Both the position numbers and the translations under genes were made by a program. DNA of 15,780 nucleotides, from NCBI GenBank assembly GCA_001914705.1, contig MNDB01000073.1:1-15780 (forward strand), in the 5' to 3' direction. Shown one piece after another: positions 1 through 6,406 of the stretch. The first letter of the stretch is position 1. Each line of letters begins with the position of its first letter. The notes beneath the pieces are model-generated. The model worked only from the letters and a program-made list of their open reading frames with translations. It did not search any database and was not told the DNA's origin. The DNA comes from Actinobacteria bacterium 13_2_20CM_68_14. GTDB lineage: Bacteria > Actinomycetota > Thermoleophilia > Gaiellales > Gaiellaceae.

Positions 1-195
1 CAAGTCGCGCATCCCGATCCCTTCACGGCCGCGACCCAGGCCGTCCAAGACGAACGGATCGACGAGATCATCGTCTCGACCTTCGCGCCGTCGAAGTCGC
101 CGTGGCTCCGCCGCGACCTGATCCAGCGGCTCCACAAGGCGACGAACCTGCCGGTCGAGCACGTCGTGCTTCAGGAGGAGGCGGCGGTCACATGA
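1..195 (+). CDS. C-terminal end of a universal-stress-like protein (5' end outside window)
   Basis: The reading frame is open from the first base to a TGA at 193-195 and gives 64 residues of a protein that starts outside the window. The visible part alternates hydrophobic strand and amphipathic helix: DEIIVSTFAPSKSPWL, a helix, then LPVEHVVLQ. The same pattern ends the gene at 799-1452 (DEVIISTHPEGRSNWL, then VPITHVVVD), so the two are likely paralogues of the universal stress protein (USP)-like alpha/beta fold. That fold assignment is inferred from the strand-helix pattern; the ATP-binding glycine motif of USPs is not visible in this fragment. Its stop overlaps the ATG of the oxidase subunit III gene (ATGA, 192-195), so it is co-transcribed with it. 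Function is unknown; a regulatory or accessory role near the terminal oxidase is only a guess. Confidence 0.7.
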   Translation, partial: QVAHPDPFTAATQAVQDERIDEIIVSTFAPSKSPWLRRDLIQRLHKATNLPVEHVVLQEEAAVT

Positions 196-791
196 CCGCG
201 GGTGCTGAAGCCCAGCGCGCGGCGCATCCGCCCGTAGCGCACCGGAGCTCGCGCGTCGACGCGGGCACGCTCGGGATGTTCCTGTTCATCGCATCCGAGG
301 TGATGCTCTTCGGTTCGTTCTTCACGGCGTACTTCTTCATCCGGGTTGTCAACCACGAGCCGTGGCCGCCTCCTCAGTTCCACCTACCGGTGTTCGTCGC
401 GTTCGTGAACACCGCCATCCTGGTGACCTCGAGCTTCACGATGCACTGGGCGCTCCAGTCGATCAAGCGCGGAAACCGCGTGGGTCTGCAGGCGGGCCTG
501 ACGCTGACGTTCCTGATGGGGGTGACGTTCCTGCTGACGCAGCTGCTCGAGTACGCGCGAATCGGCTTCACCCCGCACGACGGGGCGTTCGGGACGATCT
601 TCTTCTCCCTCACGGGCCTGCACGGGGCACACGTCCTCGTCGGACTGACGATCCTCGCGGCGATGACGACCCGCGCCTACCGTGGCCACTTCTCGCCGGA
701 GGCTCACAATGGCGTCGAGATCGGCGGCATCTACTGGCATTTCGTCGACGTGATGTGGATCATCGTCTTCACAACGGTGTACGTCCTCTAA
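192..791 (+). CDS. ctaE: Cytochrome c oxidase subunit III (heme-copper oxidase)
   Basis: This 199-residue membrane protein is subunit III of an aa3/caa3-type terminal oxidase, which reduces oxygen with electrons from cytochrome c in the cytoplasmic membrane. It has about five membrane helices, compatible with the short bacterial form of the family. Hallmarks visible are ASEVMLFGSFF in the first helix, FFSLTGLHGAHVLVG in the fourth, and YWHFVDVMWIIVF near the C-terminus. The frame extends upstream to a GTG at 102, but ATG 192 is preferred: it is preceded by AGGAGG at about 172-180, overlaps the upstream stop as ATGA, and removes a low-complexity extension that lies inside the upstream gene. 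Subunits I and II are not in the window and would be expected to the left. The diheme cytochrome at 1704-2510 may be a partner electron carrier. Confidence 0.95.
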   Translation: MTAGAEAQRAAHPPVAHRSSRVDAGTLGMFLFIASEVMLFGSFFTAYFFIRVVNHEPWPPPQFHLPVFVAFVNTAILVTSSFTMHWALQSIKRGNRVGLQAGLTLTFLMGVTFLLTQLLEYARIGFTPHDGAFGTIFFSLTGLHGAHVLVGLTILAAMTTRAYRGHFSPEAHNGVEIGGIYWHFVDVMWIIVFTTVYVL

Positions 792-798
792 CAGCTCC

Positions 799-1452
799 AT
801 GGCGCTGAACCCGTTTCGCAGCGAGGCCGAGGCGTATCGGTTCGTCTGGCTGACGATCGGCTACTTCGGGCTGATCGTCGCCGGCGCCGTGATCAACAAG
901 TGGCTCGGGCTGGCGGTCTTCATCGTGCTCAGCGCGGTCGTGCTCTTCTTCTACTTCCGCCGCGGCGAACGGCAGACGAGGGTTCTCGCGCCCACCAGGG
1001 CGCGTACTGCCGAGGACGAACGGCGGATCCTCGTAATCGCGAACGAGACCGTCGGGGGCGAGACCCTGCGCGAGACGATTCGCCAGCGAAGCGAAGGCTG
1101 GCGAGCCCACGTGCTTGTCGTGACGCCCGCACTGAACACCCCGCTCAAGCACTGGGTCTCGGACGACGACCAGGCGCGGGACGCTGCGCAGGGGCGCCTC
1201 GAGCGCAGCCTCGCGCGTCTGAACGACGCGGGCATCGAGGCTCGCGGCGAGATCGGCGACGGCGAGCCGCTGCAGGCGATCGAGGACGCCCTCCGCACCT
1301 TCGGCGCCGACGAGGTCATCATCTCGACCCATCCCGAAGGCCGGTCGAACTGGCTGGAAAAGGGGGTCGTCAGCGGCGCCCGAGAGCGTTTCGCGGTCCC
1401 GATCACACACGTCGTCGTCGACCTGGAACGCGAGAGCGAAGAGGTTCGCTAG
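799..1452 (+). CDS. Membrane-anchored universal-stress-like protein
   Basis: A 217-residue protein starting 7 nt after the oxidase subunit III stop, so in the same operon. Residues about 15-54 form two membrane helices joined by a short turn (GYFGLIVAGAVINKW, then LAVFIVLSAVVLFFYF). After a basic linker, residues about 74-211 form an alpha/beta domain: RRILVIANETVGGETL, AHVLVVTPALN, a long charged helix, DEVIISTHPEGRSNWL and VPITHVVVDLE. This order of strands and helices resembles the USP-like nucleotide-binding fold. The domain would face the cytoplasm if the hairpin inserts with both ends inside. It resembles the partial gene at 1-195, so the oxidase subunit III gene is flanked by two relatives. 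The two-helix anchor could also dock on the oxidase complex, by analogy with small subunit IV proteins; this is inference. No Shine-Dalgarno motif is evident, so translation is probably coupled. Confidence 0.8.
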   Translation: MALNPFRSEAEAYRFVWLTIGYFGLIVAGAVINKWLGLAVFIVLSAVVLFFYFRRGERQTRVLAPTRARTAEDERRILVIANETVGGETLRETIRQRSEGWRAHVLVVTPALNTPLKHWVSDDDQARDAAQGRLERSLARLNDAGIEARGEIGDGEPLQAIEDALRTFGADEVIISTHPEGRSNWLEKGVVSGARERFAVPITHVVVDLERESEEVR

Positions 1453-1703
1453 GGCCGGCACGGACAGACACCCGCGTCGGTGGCCGAGAAGTTCGCGCCC
1501 GAGACCAACGCCCTTGGCCCAACCGCCCGTCTGGGGTCAGTCCCTAGCGAAGGGGCCGGTCCAGGGACTGTCCCCGAACGGGGACTGTCCCTCAAACCGG
1601 TGGCGCTTCGTGTGGCGTTTTTTGGGGACAGCCCCCTTCGGGGACAGTCCCTAGCGCAGGCCGGTCCAGGGCCCAGACCCCGGACATTGGCCGTTAGCGA
1701 CGG
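1453..1703. other. Gene-free stretch between convergent genes, filled with palindromic repeats
   Basis: This 250-bp gap lies between the end of the rightward oxidase operon and the 3' end of the leftward cytochrome c gene. I see no believable gene: a 122-codon open frame starting at 1480 crosses the palindromes and runs into the cytochrome gene on the other strand. The content is dominated by nested inverted and direct repeats at 1533-1683, listed separately. They would fold strongly in RNA from either strand and could end transcription in both directions. Confidence 0.7.
1533..1683. repeat. Cluster of GGGGAC-type palindromes, paired as a large inverted repeat
   Basis: Five short near-palindromes of the form GGGGACnGTCCC occur: 1533-1544, 1564-1575, 1580-1591, 1624-1635 and 1640-1651. 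The second and third form a 28-bp block (1564-1591). The fourth and fifth form a near reverse complement of it (1624-1651), with a 32-bp spacer that carries a run of Ts (1618-1623). The blocks can pair with each other into a long stem, or each can fold alone. There is also a direct repeat: TCCCTAGCG followed by AGG and CCGGTCCAGGG at 1541-1566, again at 1648-1670. A bidirectional terminator role is plausible because both flanking genes point inwards. The same motif type appears inside tatA and sufD. Confidence 0.8.
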
Positions 1704-2510
1704 CTACTTCTTGGACGTGATGAAGGCGATCAGGGCTTTCGCGTTGGCGATGGAGACTGAGCCTGGCGGGATCGTGGCGCTCATGACGCCCTTCGGGAAG
1801 CCCCTCACGATCTGTTTGTCAGGGTCGCGGATCGATTCGAGCAGGTAGGCGTCGTTCGCGGTGACGGTCTGGCCGGTCGAGAGCTGGACCTTCGAGTTGT
1901 AGACGCCCTTGAAGGTCGGGCCGACGCCCTTTGCGCCGCTGATCGAGTGGCAGGCCGAGCAGCCGAGGCTCTCGTAGAGCTTCGCGCCCGTCGCGGCGAG
2001 ACCCCCTCCGCCGCCGGCGGCGGGTGCGCTCGTGATCGTCGGCGGGGCACCGTTGCTCGCCGCGCCCGTTCCGGCCACCGAGGCAACGTAAGCGGCCACC
2101 GAAGCCGCATTCGCGCCGGTCACGATCTTGGCCGGCATCAGGCCGGCGGGTGCGGGGTGGTAGATCTGGTCGTAGACGACCTGTTTGATCGTGCTGACCT
2201 TGAAATGCTGAGCCCTAGCGCCGGCGAAGGCGCCGTCGAGATCTGGACCGATCGTCCCGGTCGACCCAGCGTCCGCGAGACGGTGGCAACTCCCGCACTT
2301 GGCGACGAAGAGCGTCTTCCCCTGCCCGACGTCTCCTCCCTTGGCGATTCCCGTCTGCTTGGTCCCGCAGCCGGCAGAGAGCGCGGCGACTCCCAGCAAG
2401 AGCAGTCCCGCGGCGAAGAGGCGCACAGGGCGAGGAGGGTTTGGCGAAATACAGTCTGTGCCGCCGGGCCGCGCTGCTCGCCCCCTGGCACCGTCCTCAG
2501 TCGCGCCCAT
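1704..2510 (-). CDS. Diheme cytochrome c lipoprotein (two class I cytochrome c domains)
   Basis: The protein has a lipoprotein signal (VRLFAAGLLLLGVAALSAGC, lipobox Cys at residue 48 from the ATG) and two heme-binding domains: CGSCH at residues 72-76 with likely axial Met125 (LMPAKI), and CSACH at 184-188 with likely Met243 (GVMSATIPP). A Gly/Ala/Pro linker separates them. The second domain (GVGPTFKGVYN, YLLESIRDPDKQIVRGFP) resembles the cytochrome c domain fused to subunit II of caa3 oxidases, so electron delivery to the nearby terminal oxidase is likely. The start is uncertain. ATG 2510 gives a long region before the signal; GTG 2426 gives a normal lipoprotein leader and is where GC-rich third-position codon use begins; GTG 2585 has an AGGAGG five bases upstream but adds about 50 untypical residues. 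The stop is sure, the start is not. Confidence 0.85.
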   Translation of the reverse strand: MGATEDGARGRAARPGGTDCISPNPPRPVRLFAAGLLLLGVAALSAGCGTKQTGIAKGGDVGQGKTLFVAKCGSCHRLADAGSTGTIGPDLDGAFAGARAQHFKVSTIKQVVYDQIYHPAPAGLMPAKIVTGANAASVAAYVASVAGTGAASNGAPPTITSAPAAGGGGGLAATGAKLYESLGCSACHSISGAKGVGPTFKGVYNSKVQLSTGQTVTANDAYLLESIRDPDKQIVRGFPKGVMSATIPPGSVSIANAKALIAFITSKK

Positions 2511-2594
2511 ATCTACGGATATGGACGCTCCCTGCGTCCTCCCCAGGGAACGAGCATCGCACCCCGACGACGAGCGGTATTCCACCAAACCCTC

Positions 2595-2957
2595 CTACGC
2601 GGGAGGCTGGCTCGAGGTTCCGACCTGCAAGAGCGCCTCGTCCCGCGTCGGGTAGATCGTGAAGACGCGGTCGAGGCCGGTGATCTCGAAGATCTTGGTG
2701 ATGTTCCGGTCGTTGCAGACGAGCGAGAGCTGGCCGTCGTTCGTCCGCAGCCGCTTAACGCCGCCGACAAGAACTCCGAGCGTGGTGGAGTCGATGAACG
2801 TGGTGTCCGAGAAATCGACGATCACCTCTTTGCCGCCCTTGGCGATCACGTCCAGCAGCTGCTGCTTGAACTCGGGCGCGGTATAGAGGTCGACCTCGCC
2901 GGCAAGGGCGATCACGTACGCACCGTCGACCTGCTCCGTCTTGATGTCGAAGTTCAT
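2595..2957 (-). CDS. STAS-domain anti-sigma-factor antagonist
   Basis: A 120-residue single STAS domain, the usual length for SpoIIAA/RsbV-type antagonists. These bind an anti-sigma factor kinase when unphosphorylated and so release a sigma factor. The N-terminal strand pair (AYVIALAGEVDLYTAPEF), the VIVDFSDTTFIDSTTLGVLVGG core and the C-terminal KIFEITGLDRVFTIYPTRDEAL are all typical. Ser57 in IDSTTLG sits where the phosphorylated serine lies in the family; the glycine usual two residues later is Thr here. A GGGGGA sequence five bases before the ATG serves as ribosome site. No partner kinase or phosphatase gene is adjacent, so the target cannot be named. It lies 44 bp downstream of the TPR gene and probably shares its transcript. 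A CCTCC-GGAGG inverted repeat straddles the stop codon. Confidence 0.9.
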   Translation of the reverse strand: MNFDIKTEQVDGAYVIALAGEVDLYTAPEFKQQLLDVIAKGGKEVIVDFSDTTFIDSTTLGVLVGGVKRLRTNDGQLSLVCNDRNITKIFEITGLDRVFTIYPTRDEALLQVGTSSQPPA

Positions 2958-3001
2958 CCGATCCCCCGGGTTCGTGGACGCGACAGTCAGGACGGCTGAG
3001 T

Positions 3002-3856
3002 CTATCGAGGCTTCGCGAGACTTAGCACGGCGATCCGTTGCTTCGCCTGCTGGGCGCTCGGGTCGGTCGGCGCCAGCTTGACCACCTGCTTGTAAGCCTT
3101 GATAGCCGCGGTTGTATCGCCGGTGATATCGGCGAGCTGCGCGTAGTGGAATTGGGTGTTGACGTCGTTCGGCTGCAGCTTCGCGATCCGCTTGTAGAGG
3201 CCCGTGTCCTTCTGGAGCGCGGTGTTTGCCTCCGTGAAGGCGGCCTGGGCCTTCTGCGTCAGCTGCTGGCTGGTCGGGTCGTTGCTCAAAGCCTGGCCAA
3301 TCGGGCTGGCGCTCGACACGCCGAGCACGCCCGCGAGCGAGAGCGGAGCCTGCGCCTGCAGATTCTGCGCCTCGGTCTCCTTGTTCTGCGCCTTCGTCTC
3401 ATAGAAGCCGGCGACCCGCTGCAGCGCGCCGATGTCGTTCGGCTTCAGCTTGAGCACGTGCTCCAGCGCCGCGTTCGCCTCTGTCAGCTTCCCGTCGGTC
3501 TGGTAGGCGGTCGCGAGGTCGTTCCAGGCGTTCGGGTCCTTCGGATGGGCTTGCGTCTTCTTGAGCGCGGACTTCACCGCGGAGCTGTTGGTCGAGCCGC
3601 TGTTGCTGCCGAAGATATTGAAGTTGCCGCGCAGCAGGTCGCCGAGGCCCGTCGAGCCCGAGCCGACGCCGAAGAAGACAAATCCGCCGGCGAAGATGAC
3701 GGCGAGTAGGAGGAACACCCACTTCGCCTGCCGCCGCAGGCGAGGGAAGAACATCGTCTGCTCGATCGTCGGCGGACGGCGAGCGGCGGTTTGCTTCCGC
3801 GTACCGGGTTGCGACTTCGCGCCCTTGCGCCGCGCCTGTGCAGCTCCTCGTGCCAT
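3002..3856 (-). CDS. Membrane-anchored TPR-repeat protein
   Basis: A 284-residue protein with a very basic N-terminus (residues 1-44, many Arg and Lys), one membrane helix at about 45-65 (WVFLLLAVIFAGGFVFFGVG), a Gly/Ser/Asn-rich spacer, and TPR-like helical repeats. The clearest repeats are residues about 105-140 (DPNAWNDLATAYQTDGKL, then LEHVLKLKPND) and about 230-265 (NTQFHYAQLADITGDTTAAI, then VVKLAPTD). Between them residues 155-215 are rich in Gln and Ala, probably helical. The charge distribution predicts the N-terminus inside and the repeats outside. TPR domains mediate protein contacts; no partner can be named from sequence. The start lies 6 nt after the deaminase stop, and a TACCCT box at 3865-3870 could provide a separate promoter. 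Confidence 0.8.
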   Translation of the reverse strand: MARGAAQARRKGAKSQPGTRKQTAARRPPTIEQTMFFPRLRRQAKWVFLLLAVIFAGGFVFFGVGSGSTGLGDLLRGNFNIFGSNSGSTNSSAVKSALKKTQAHPKDPNAWNDLATAYQTDGKLTEANAALEHVLKLKPNDIGALQRVAGFYETKAQNKETEAQNLQAQAPLSLAGVLGVSSASPIGQALSNDPTSQQLTQKAQAAFTEANTALQKDTGLYKRIAKLQPNDVNTQFHYAQLADITGDTTAAIKAYKQVVKLAPTDPSAQQAKQRIAVLSLAKPR

Positions 3857-3862
3857 GAAGCC

Positions 3863-4864
3863 TTAGGGTACCTCGACCCCGGCCGAGGGGACGACCGCCC
3901 AGTCGAAGGTCTCGCCGAGCTCACGCAGCCTGGATCGCGTCGGCTCGTCGCAGAGGGCGCCCTCGAGGCCGGCCTCGTAGAAGCTCCGGGGCTCGAGCCC
4001 GAGCTCGGACGCTGCGGCGTATTCGGTGGAAAGGTCGGTCCCGAACATCGCCGGGTCGTCGGTCGAGAGCGAGCAGACAACGCCCGCGGCGACGAGCTCC
4101 GGCAGCGGGTGCCTCCTCAGAGAGGGAACAGCGCGGGTGCGGACGTTCGAGATCGGGCAAACGTCGAGGACGACGCGCCTGTCGGCCAGCTCTCGCACCA
4201 GCTCCGGATCGTCGATCGCTCTGATCCCGTGCCGGATGCGATGGGCGCCGAGCGCGTCGAGCGCGCCCCGGATCGAGCTCGGCCCGGCGTGCTCGCCCGC
4301 GTGAGGAACGGAGGCGAGGCCTTCAGAGCGAGCCAGGTCGAAGGCGGGCGCGTACGGCTCCGGCGGATGCTCGGCCTCCGGTCCGCCGAGACCCACGCCG
4401 ACCACTCCGCGGTCGCGGTACTTGAGCGCGTAGCGCACGACCTGGAACGCCTCGTCGAGGCTGTACACGCGCGCGATGTCCGGCGTCAGGCGGATCTCGA
4501 TCCCGTAGCGGTCGCGCGCCTCCGCGGCGCCGTCGCAGACGCCGCTGAAGACGATGTCGCTGTCGAGGCCGCGCCAGAGGCCTAGCGCGAAGATCGCCTC
4601 CAGGTAGACGGCGCCGTGCCGGGCGGCCTCCTCCGCATACTCGACCGTGATCTGCCGGAAGTCGTCCTCGCGCTCGAGCGCGGCTGACGTGAGCATGAAA
4701 ATCTCGATGAAGTGCGCGAAGTCGCGGTACTCATAGAGGGCGCGAACGCCTTCGACGGAATCGGCCGGAAGCGCGTAGCCGTTCCGCCGCGCGATCTCGA
4801 GCAGCGTCTCGGGCCGCACCGTCCCCTCGAGGTGGACGTGGAGCTCGATCTTCGGGTAGGTCAC
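3863..4864 (-). CDS. add: Adenosine deaminase family amidohydrolase
   Basis: A 333-residue TIM-barrel amidohydrolase with the residues expected for zinc-dependent deamination of an adenine-type substrate: HVH at 9-11, the substrate-loop GLGGPE at 158-163, HAGE at 188-191 (metal His188 and catalytic Glu191), RHG with His212, CPISN at 236-240 and STDDP with Asp269/Asp270. Length is typical. The family includes adenosine deaminase, adenine deaminase and aminodeoxyfutalosine deaminase of the futalosine menaquinone pathway. I cannot separate these by eye, so the add symbol marks the family rather than a proven substrate. The start is GTG at 4862-4864, overlapping the TGA of tatC (4861-4863), which makes it the distal gene of a tatA-tatC-deaminase operon. 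The link to Tat export looks positional, not functional. Confidence 0.88.
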   Translation of the reverse strand: MTYPKIELHVHLEGTVRPETLLEIARRNGYALPADSVEGVRALYEYRDFAHFIEIFMLTSAALEREDDFRQITVEYAEEAARHGAVYLEAIFALGLWRGLDSDIVFSGVCDGAAEARDRYGIEIRLTPDIARVYSLDEAFQVVRYALKYRDRGVVGVGLGGPEAEHPPEPYAPAFDLARSEGLASVPHAGEHAGPSSIRGALDALGAHRIRHGIRAIDDPELVRELADRRVVLDVCPISNVRTRAVPSLRRHPLPELVAAGVVCSLSTDDPAMFGTDLSTEYAAASELGLEPRSFYEAGLEGALCDEPTRSRLRELGETFDWAVVPSAGVEVP

Positions 4865-5628
4865 TCGGGCAACGGCGCGGCGCTCGCGTCGGACCGCCAG
4901 CGCGGCTCGAGGAACGAAGCAAGGCCAATCGAGAGGACGTACAGCGAGACGAGCGGAATCACAGAGAGGATGGTCGAGACGGGATCGACGCCCGGCAGTA
5001 GGACTCCCACCACGGTCATGGCGAAGACCCCGACCCGCCAGGTGCTGCGCAACTTCGCGGCCGTGAGGATGCGCAGCCGGACGAGGGCGAGCACGAACAC
5101 CGGGACTTCGAAGGCGAGCGCCACCCCAAGCAGGACGAAGGTCACGAACCGGTAGTAGTCGCGCGCCCGGACCAGGATGTCGAAATGGCTCGAGTCGTAG
5201 TTCGTAAGGAAGTGGAGCGCCGGCGGGAGGATCACCCAGTAGCCAAAGGCGACGCCCCCCACGCCGAGCGCCGTCGCGAACGCGACGGCCAGGGCGATCG
5301 AGCGCTGGCGGTGCTCCTCAATAGCCGGGGCGAGGAAGGCCCAGAACTGCCAGAGGACGACCGGCAGGGAGAGCAGGAAAGACGCGTAGAGGGTGACCAT
5401 GATCGAGGTCGTGAACGGCTCGATCGGGCTGAAGGTCACCGGCTTCCTCAACCGCTCCGGCAGCGGCCGGTTCAGCCAGTCGAGCAGCTGGCCGTGAAAT
5501 CCGTAGGTGACAGCAAAGGCGATCGCGATCGCCGCGAGCGAGATGATCAGTCGCGCACGGAGCTCGCCCAGGTGCTCGACGAGCGTGGCTTCCTCGCCGT
5601 GGCGAAGGCGCCGCGGGAGCCGGGCCAT
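4861..5628 (-). CDS. tatC: Sec-independent protein translocase TatC
   Basis: A 255-residue polytopic protein of the TatC family, which recognises twin-arginine signal peptides and works with TatA to export folded proteins. Six membrane helices can be seen. The cytoplasmic N-terminus holds LVEHLGELRARLIISL, where the conserved HLxELR motif and Glu recognise the signal peptide. The first periplasmic loop carries the family sequence FSPIEPFTTSIMV. The C-terminal helices (TVVGVLLPGVDPVSTILSVIPL) match the family. It starts 4 nt after the tatA stop and overlaps the deaminase start by four bases. No strong ribosome-binding site is seen, so coupling to tatA is likely. No separate tatB-like gene is present in this locus. 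Confidence 0.96.
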   Translation of the reverse strand: MARLPRRLRHGEEATLVEHLGELRARLIISLAAIAIAFAVTYGFHGQLLDWLNRPLPERLRKPVTFSPIEPFTTSIMVTLYASFLLSLPVVLWQFWAFLAPAIEEHRQRSIALAVAFATALGVGGVAFGYWVILPPALHFLTNYDSSHFDILVRARDYYRFVTFVLLGVALAFEVPVFVLALVRLRILTAAKLRSTWRVGVFAMTVVGVLLPGVDPVSTILSVIPLVSLYVLSIGLASFLEPRWRSDASAAPLPE

Positions 5629-5632
5629 CGAG

Positions 5633-5839
5633 CTAAGAAGCGGAGGGAGGCGGGGACTTGTCCCCGGAGCGGGGCGGCAGCTCTGGCTTCGACTTCTCGT
5701 CCTCGCCGCTGATCGAGTCCTTGAACTCGCGCATGCCCTTCCCGAGTGAGCGCCCGATCTCCGGTAGCCGCTTCGGCCCGAAGACCAGCAACGCGACGAT
5801 GAGAATCACGATGAGCCCGGCGATGCCTATCTCAGGCAT
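5633..5839 (-). CDS. tatA: Twin-arginine translocase subunit TatA
   Basis: A 68-residue protein with the TatA plan: a short extracytoplasmic N-terminus, one membrane helix (GIAGLIVILIVALLVFG), the FGPKRLPEIGRSLGKG hinge and amphipathic helix, and a charged tail. The FGP-KRLPE motif is diagnostic for the TatA/B family; the short length favours TatA over TatB. It is expected to oligomerise into the export pore with TatC. The last residues (PPRSGDKSPPPSAS) are encoded across a GGGGACTTGTCCCC palindrome at 5652-5665, the same type as the intergenic palindromes at 1533-1651, so the tail may include a repeat insertion. A TACGCT -10 box lies exactly 6 nt before the ATG, so the mRNA may be leaderless. 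Confidence 0.95.
   Translation of the reverse strand: MPEIGIAGLIVILIVALLVFGPKRLPEIGRSLGKGMREFKDSISGEDEKSKPELPPRSGDKSPPPSAS
5652..5665. repeat. GGGGAC-type palindrome inside the 3' end of tatA
   Basis: GGGGACTTGTCCCC is a 6-bp perfect stem with a two-base loop. It has the same arms as the palindromes at 1564-1651. It falls in the codons of the disordered TatA tail, where an insertion would do little harm. Confidence 0.65.
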
Positions 5840-5845
5840 GCCCCA

Positions 5846-5851
5846 AGCGTA
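5846..5851 (-). promoter_or_regulatory. Putative -10 box of tatA-tatC-add (leaderless)
   Basis: On the minus strand TACGCT matches the actinobacterial TAnnnT -10 consensus and is followed by 6 nt and then the tatA ATG at 5839. Initiation about 7 nt downstream would put the transcript start at the start codon. No ribosome-binding site is present before tatA. The box lies within a small inverted repeat (AAGCG-TAG-CGCTT, 5845-5857). Confidence 0.45.
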
Positions 5852-5896
5852 GCGCTTACGCGACGGGGTATGAACCGGCGATGCCGAAAAGTGCTT

Positions 5897-6289
5897 TCAG
5901 TACGTCAGGGCTCGGATGCGTCCCGTGCTGATCTGGACGAGCCAGGCCGAGAGGACGAGGCTCGGGAAGCTCGAGAAGAGCCCGTAGGCCGGGAACCCCG
6001 GAATCGCGTGACCGCCGAAGTCAGGCATCGCCTGGACGAGCGCGAGGCTGACGAGGCGACCGGCCATCAGCGCTCCGGCGGCGAAGGCAATCGGCACGTC
6101 GTACTTCAAGAAGCGCAGCACAACCTTGACTCCGACCGCGCCGCAGATGCTCGTCAGGATCGCCCAGGCCTCGATGCTGGTTGCCGGCGCGATGCCGACA
6201 AAAGCGGCGGAGATCCCGGAGCTGATCGCGCCGCCGGCGAGCACCGCGATCAGTGAGGTTCGAAAGGTTGGCTGTCTGACGTCGGCCAT
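5897..6289 (-). CDS. Small membrane protein of unknown function (four helices)
   Basis: A 130-residue hydrophobic protein that I do not recognise. After MADVRQPTFRTS there are four likely membrane helices: about residues 12-31 (LIAVLAGGAISSGISAAFVG), 38-58 (AWAILTSICGAVGVKVVLRFL), 62-82 (VPIAFAAGALMAGRLVSLALV) and 98-116 (LFSSFPSLVLSAWLVQ). Most connecting loops are short. The frame extends upstream to 6400, but ATG 6287-6289 is chosen because AAGGAGG lies four bases before it (6294-6300) and the extension would cover the sufC promoter. It is transcribed away from sufC, and tatA follows in the same direction after 57 bp that contain a -10 box for tatA. It looks like a single-gene unit; small helical-bundle channels, transport accessories or assembly factors are all possible. 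Confidence 0.7.
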   Translation of the reverse strand: MADVRQPTFRTSLIAVLAGGAISSGISAAFVGIAPATSIEAWAILTSICGAVGVKVVLRFLKYDVPIAFAAGALMAGRLVSLALVQAMPDFGGHAIPGFPAYGLFSSFPSLVLSAWLVQISTGRIRALTY

Positions 6290-6394
6290 CGTTCCTCCTT
6301 CGGCGTGGCCGTCCGCCATGCAGTTGTTCTCACCGTGTTTCGGCGCTTTTGCGCGGACTCTGCATCCCTCGTTCGGGGAGCCGCACAGACCCGC

Positions 6395-6400
6395 TAGCAT
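6395..6400 (+). promoter_or_regulatory. Putative -10 box of the sufC-sufD operon (leaderless)
   Basis: TAGCAT fits the TAnnnT -10 consensus and is followed by 6 nt and then GTG 6407. The sufS gene shows the same layout (TAGGAT, 6 nt, GTG), and even the surrounding bases agree (TAGnATGG). No convincing -35 hexamer or regulator-type operator is seen in the 117-bp gap between the divergent genes. Confidence 0.5.
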
Positions 6401-6406
6401 GGTCGT

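Noticed and set aside
1480..1848. A 122-codon plus-strand frame in the intergenic gap
   Set aside because: It is made of the palindromic repeats and then overlaps the cytochrome c gene on the other strand; codon use is not like the neighbours.
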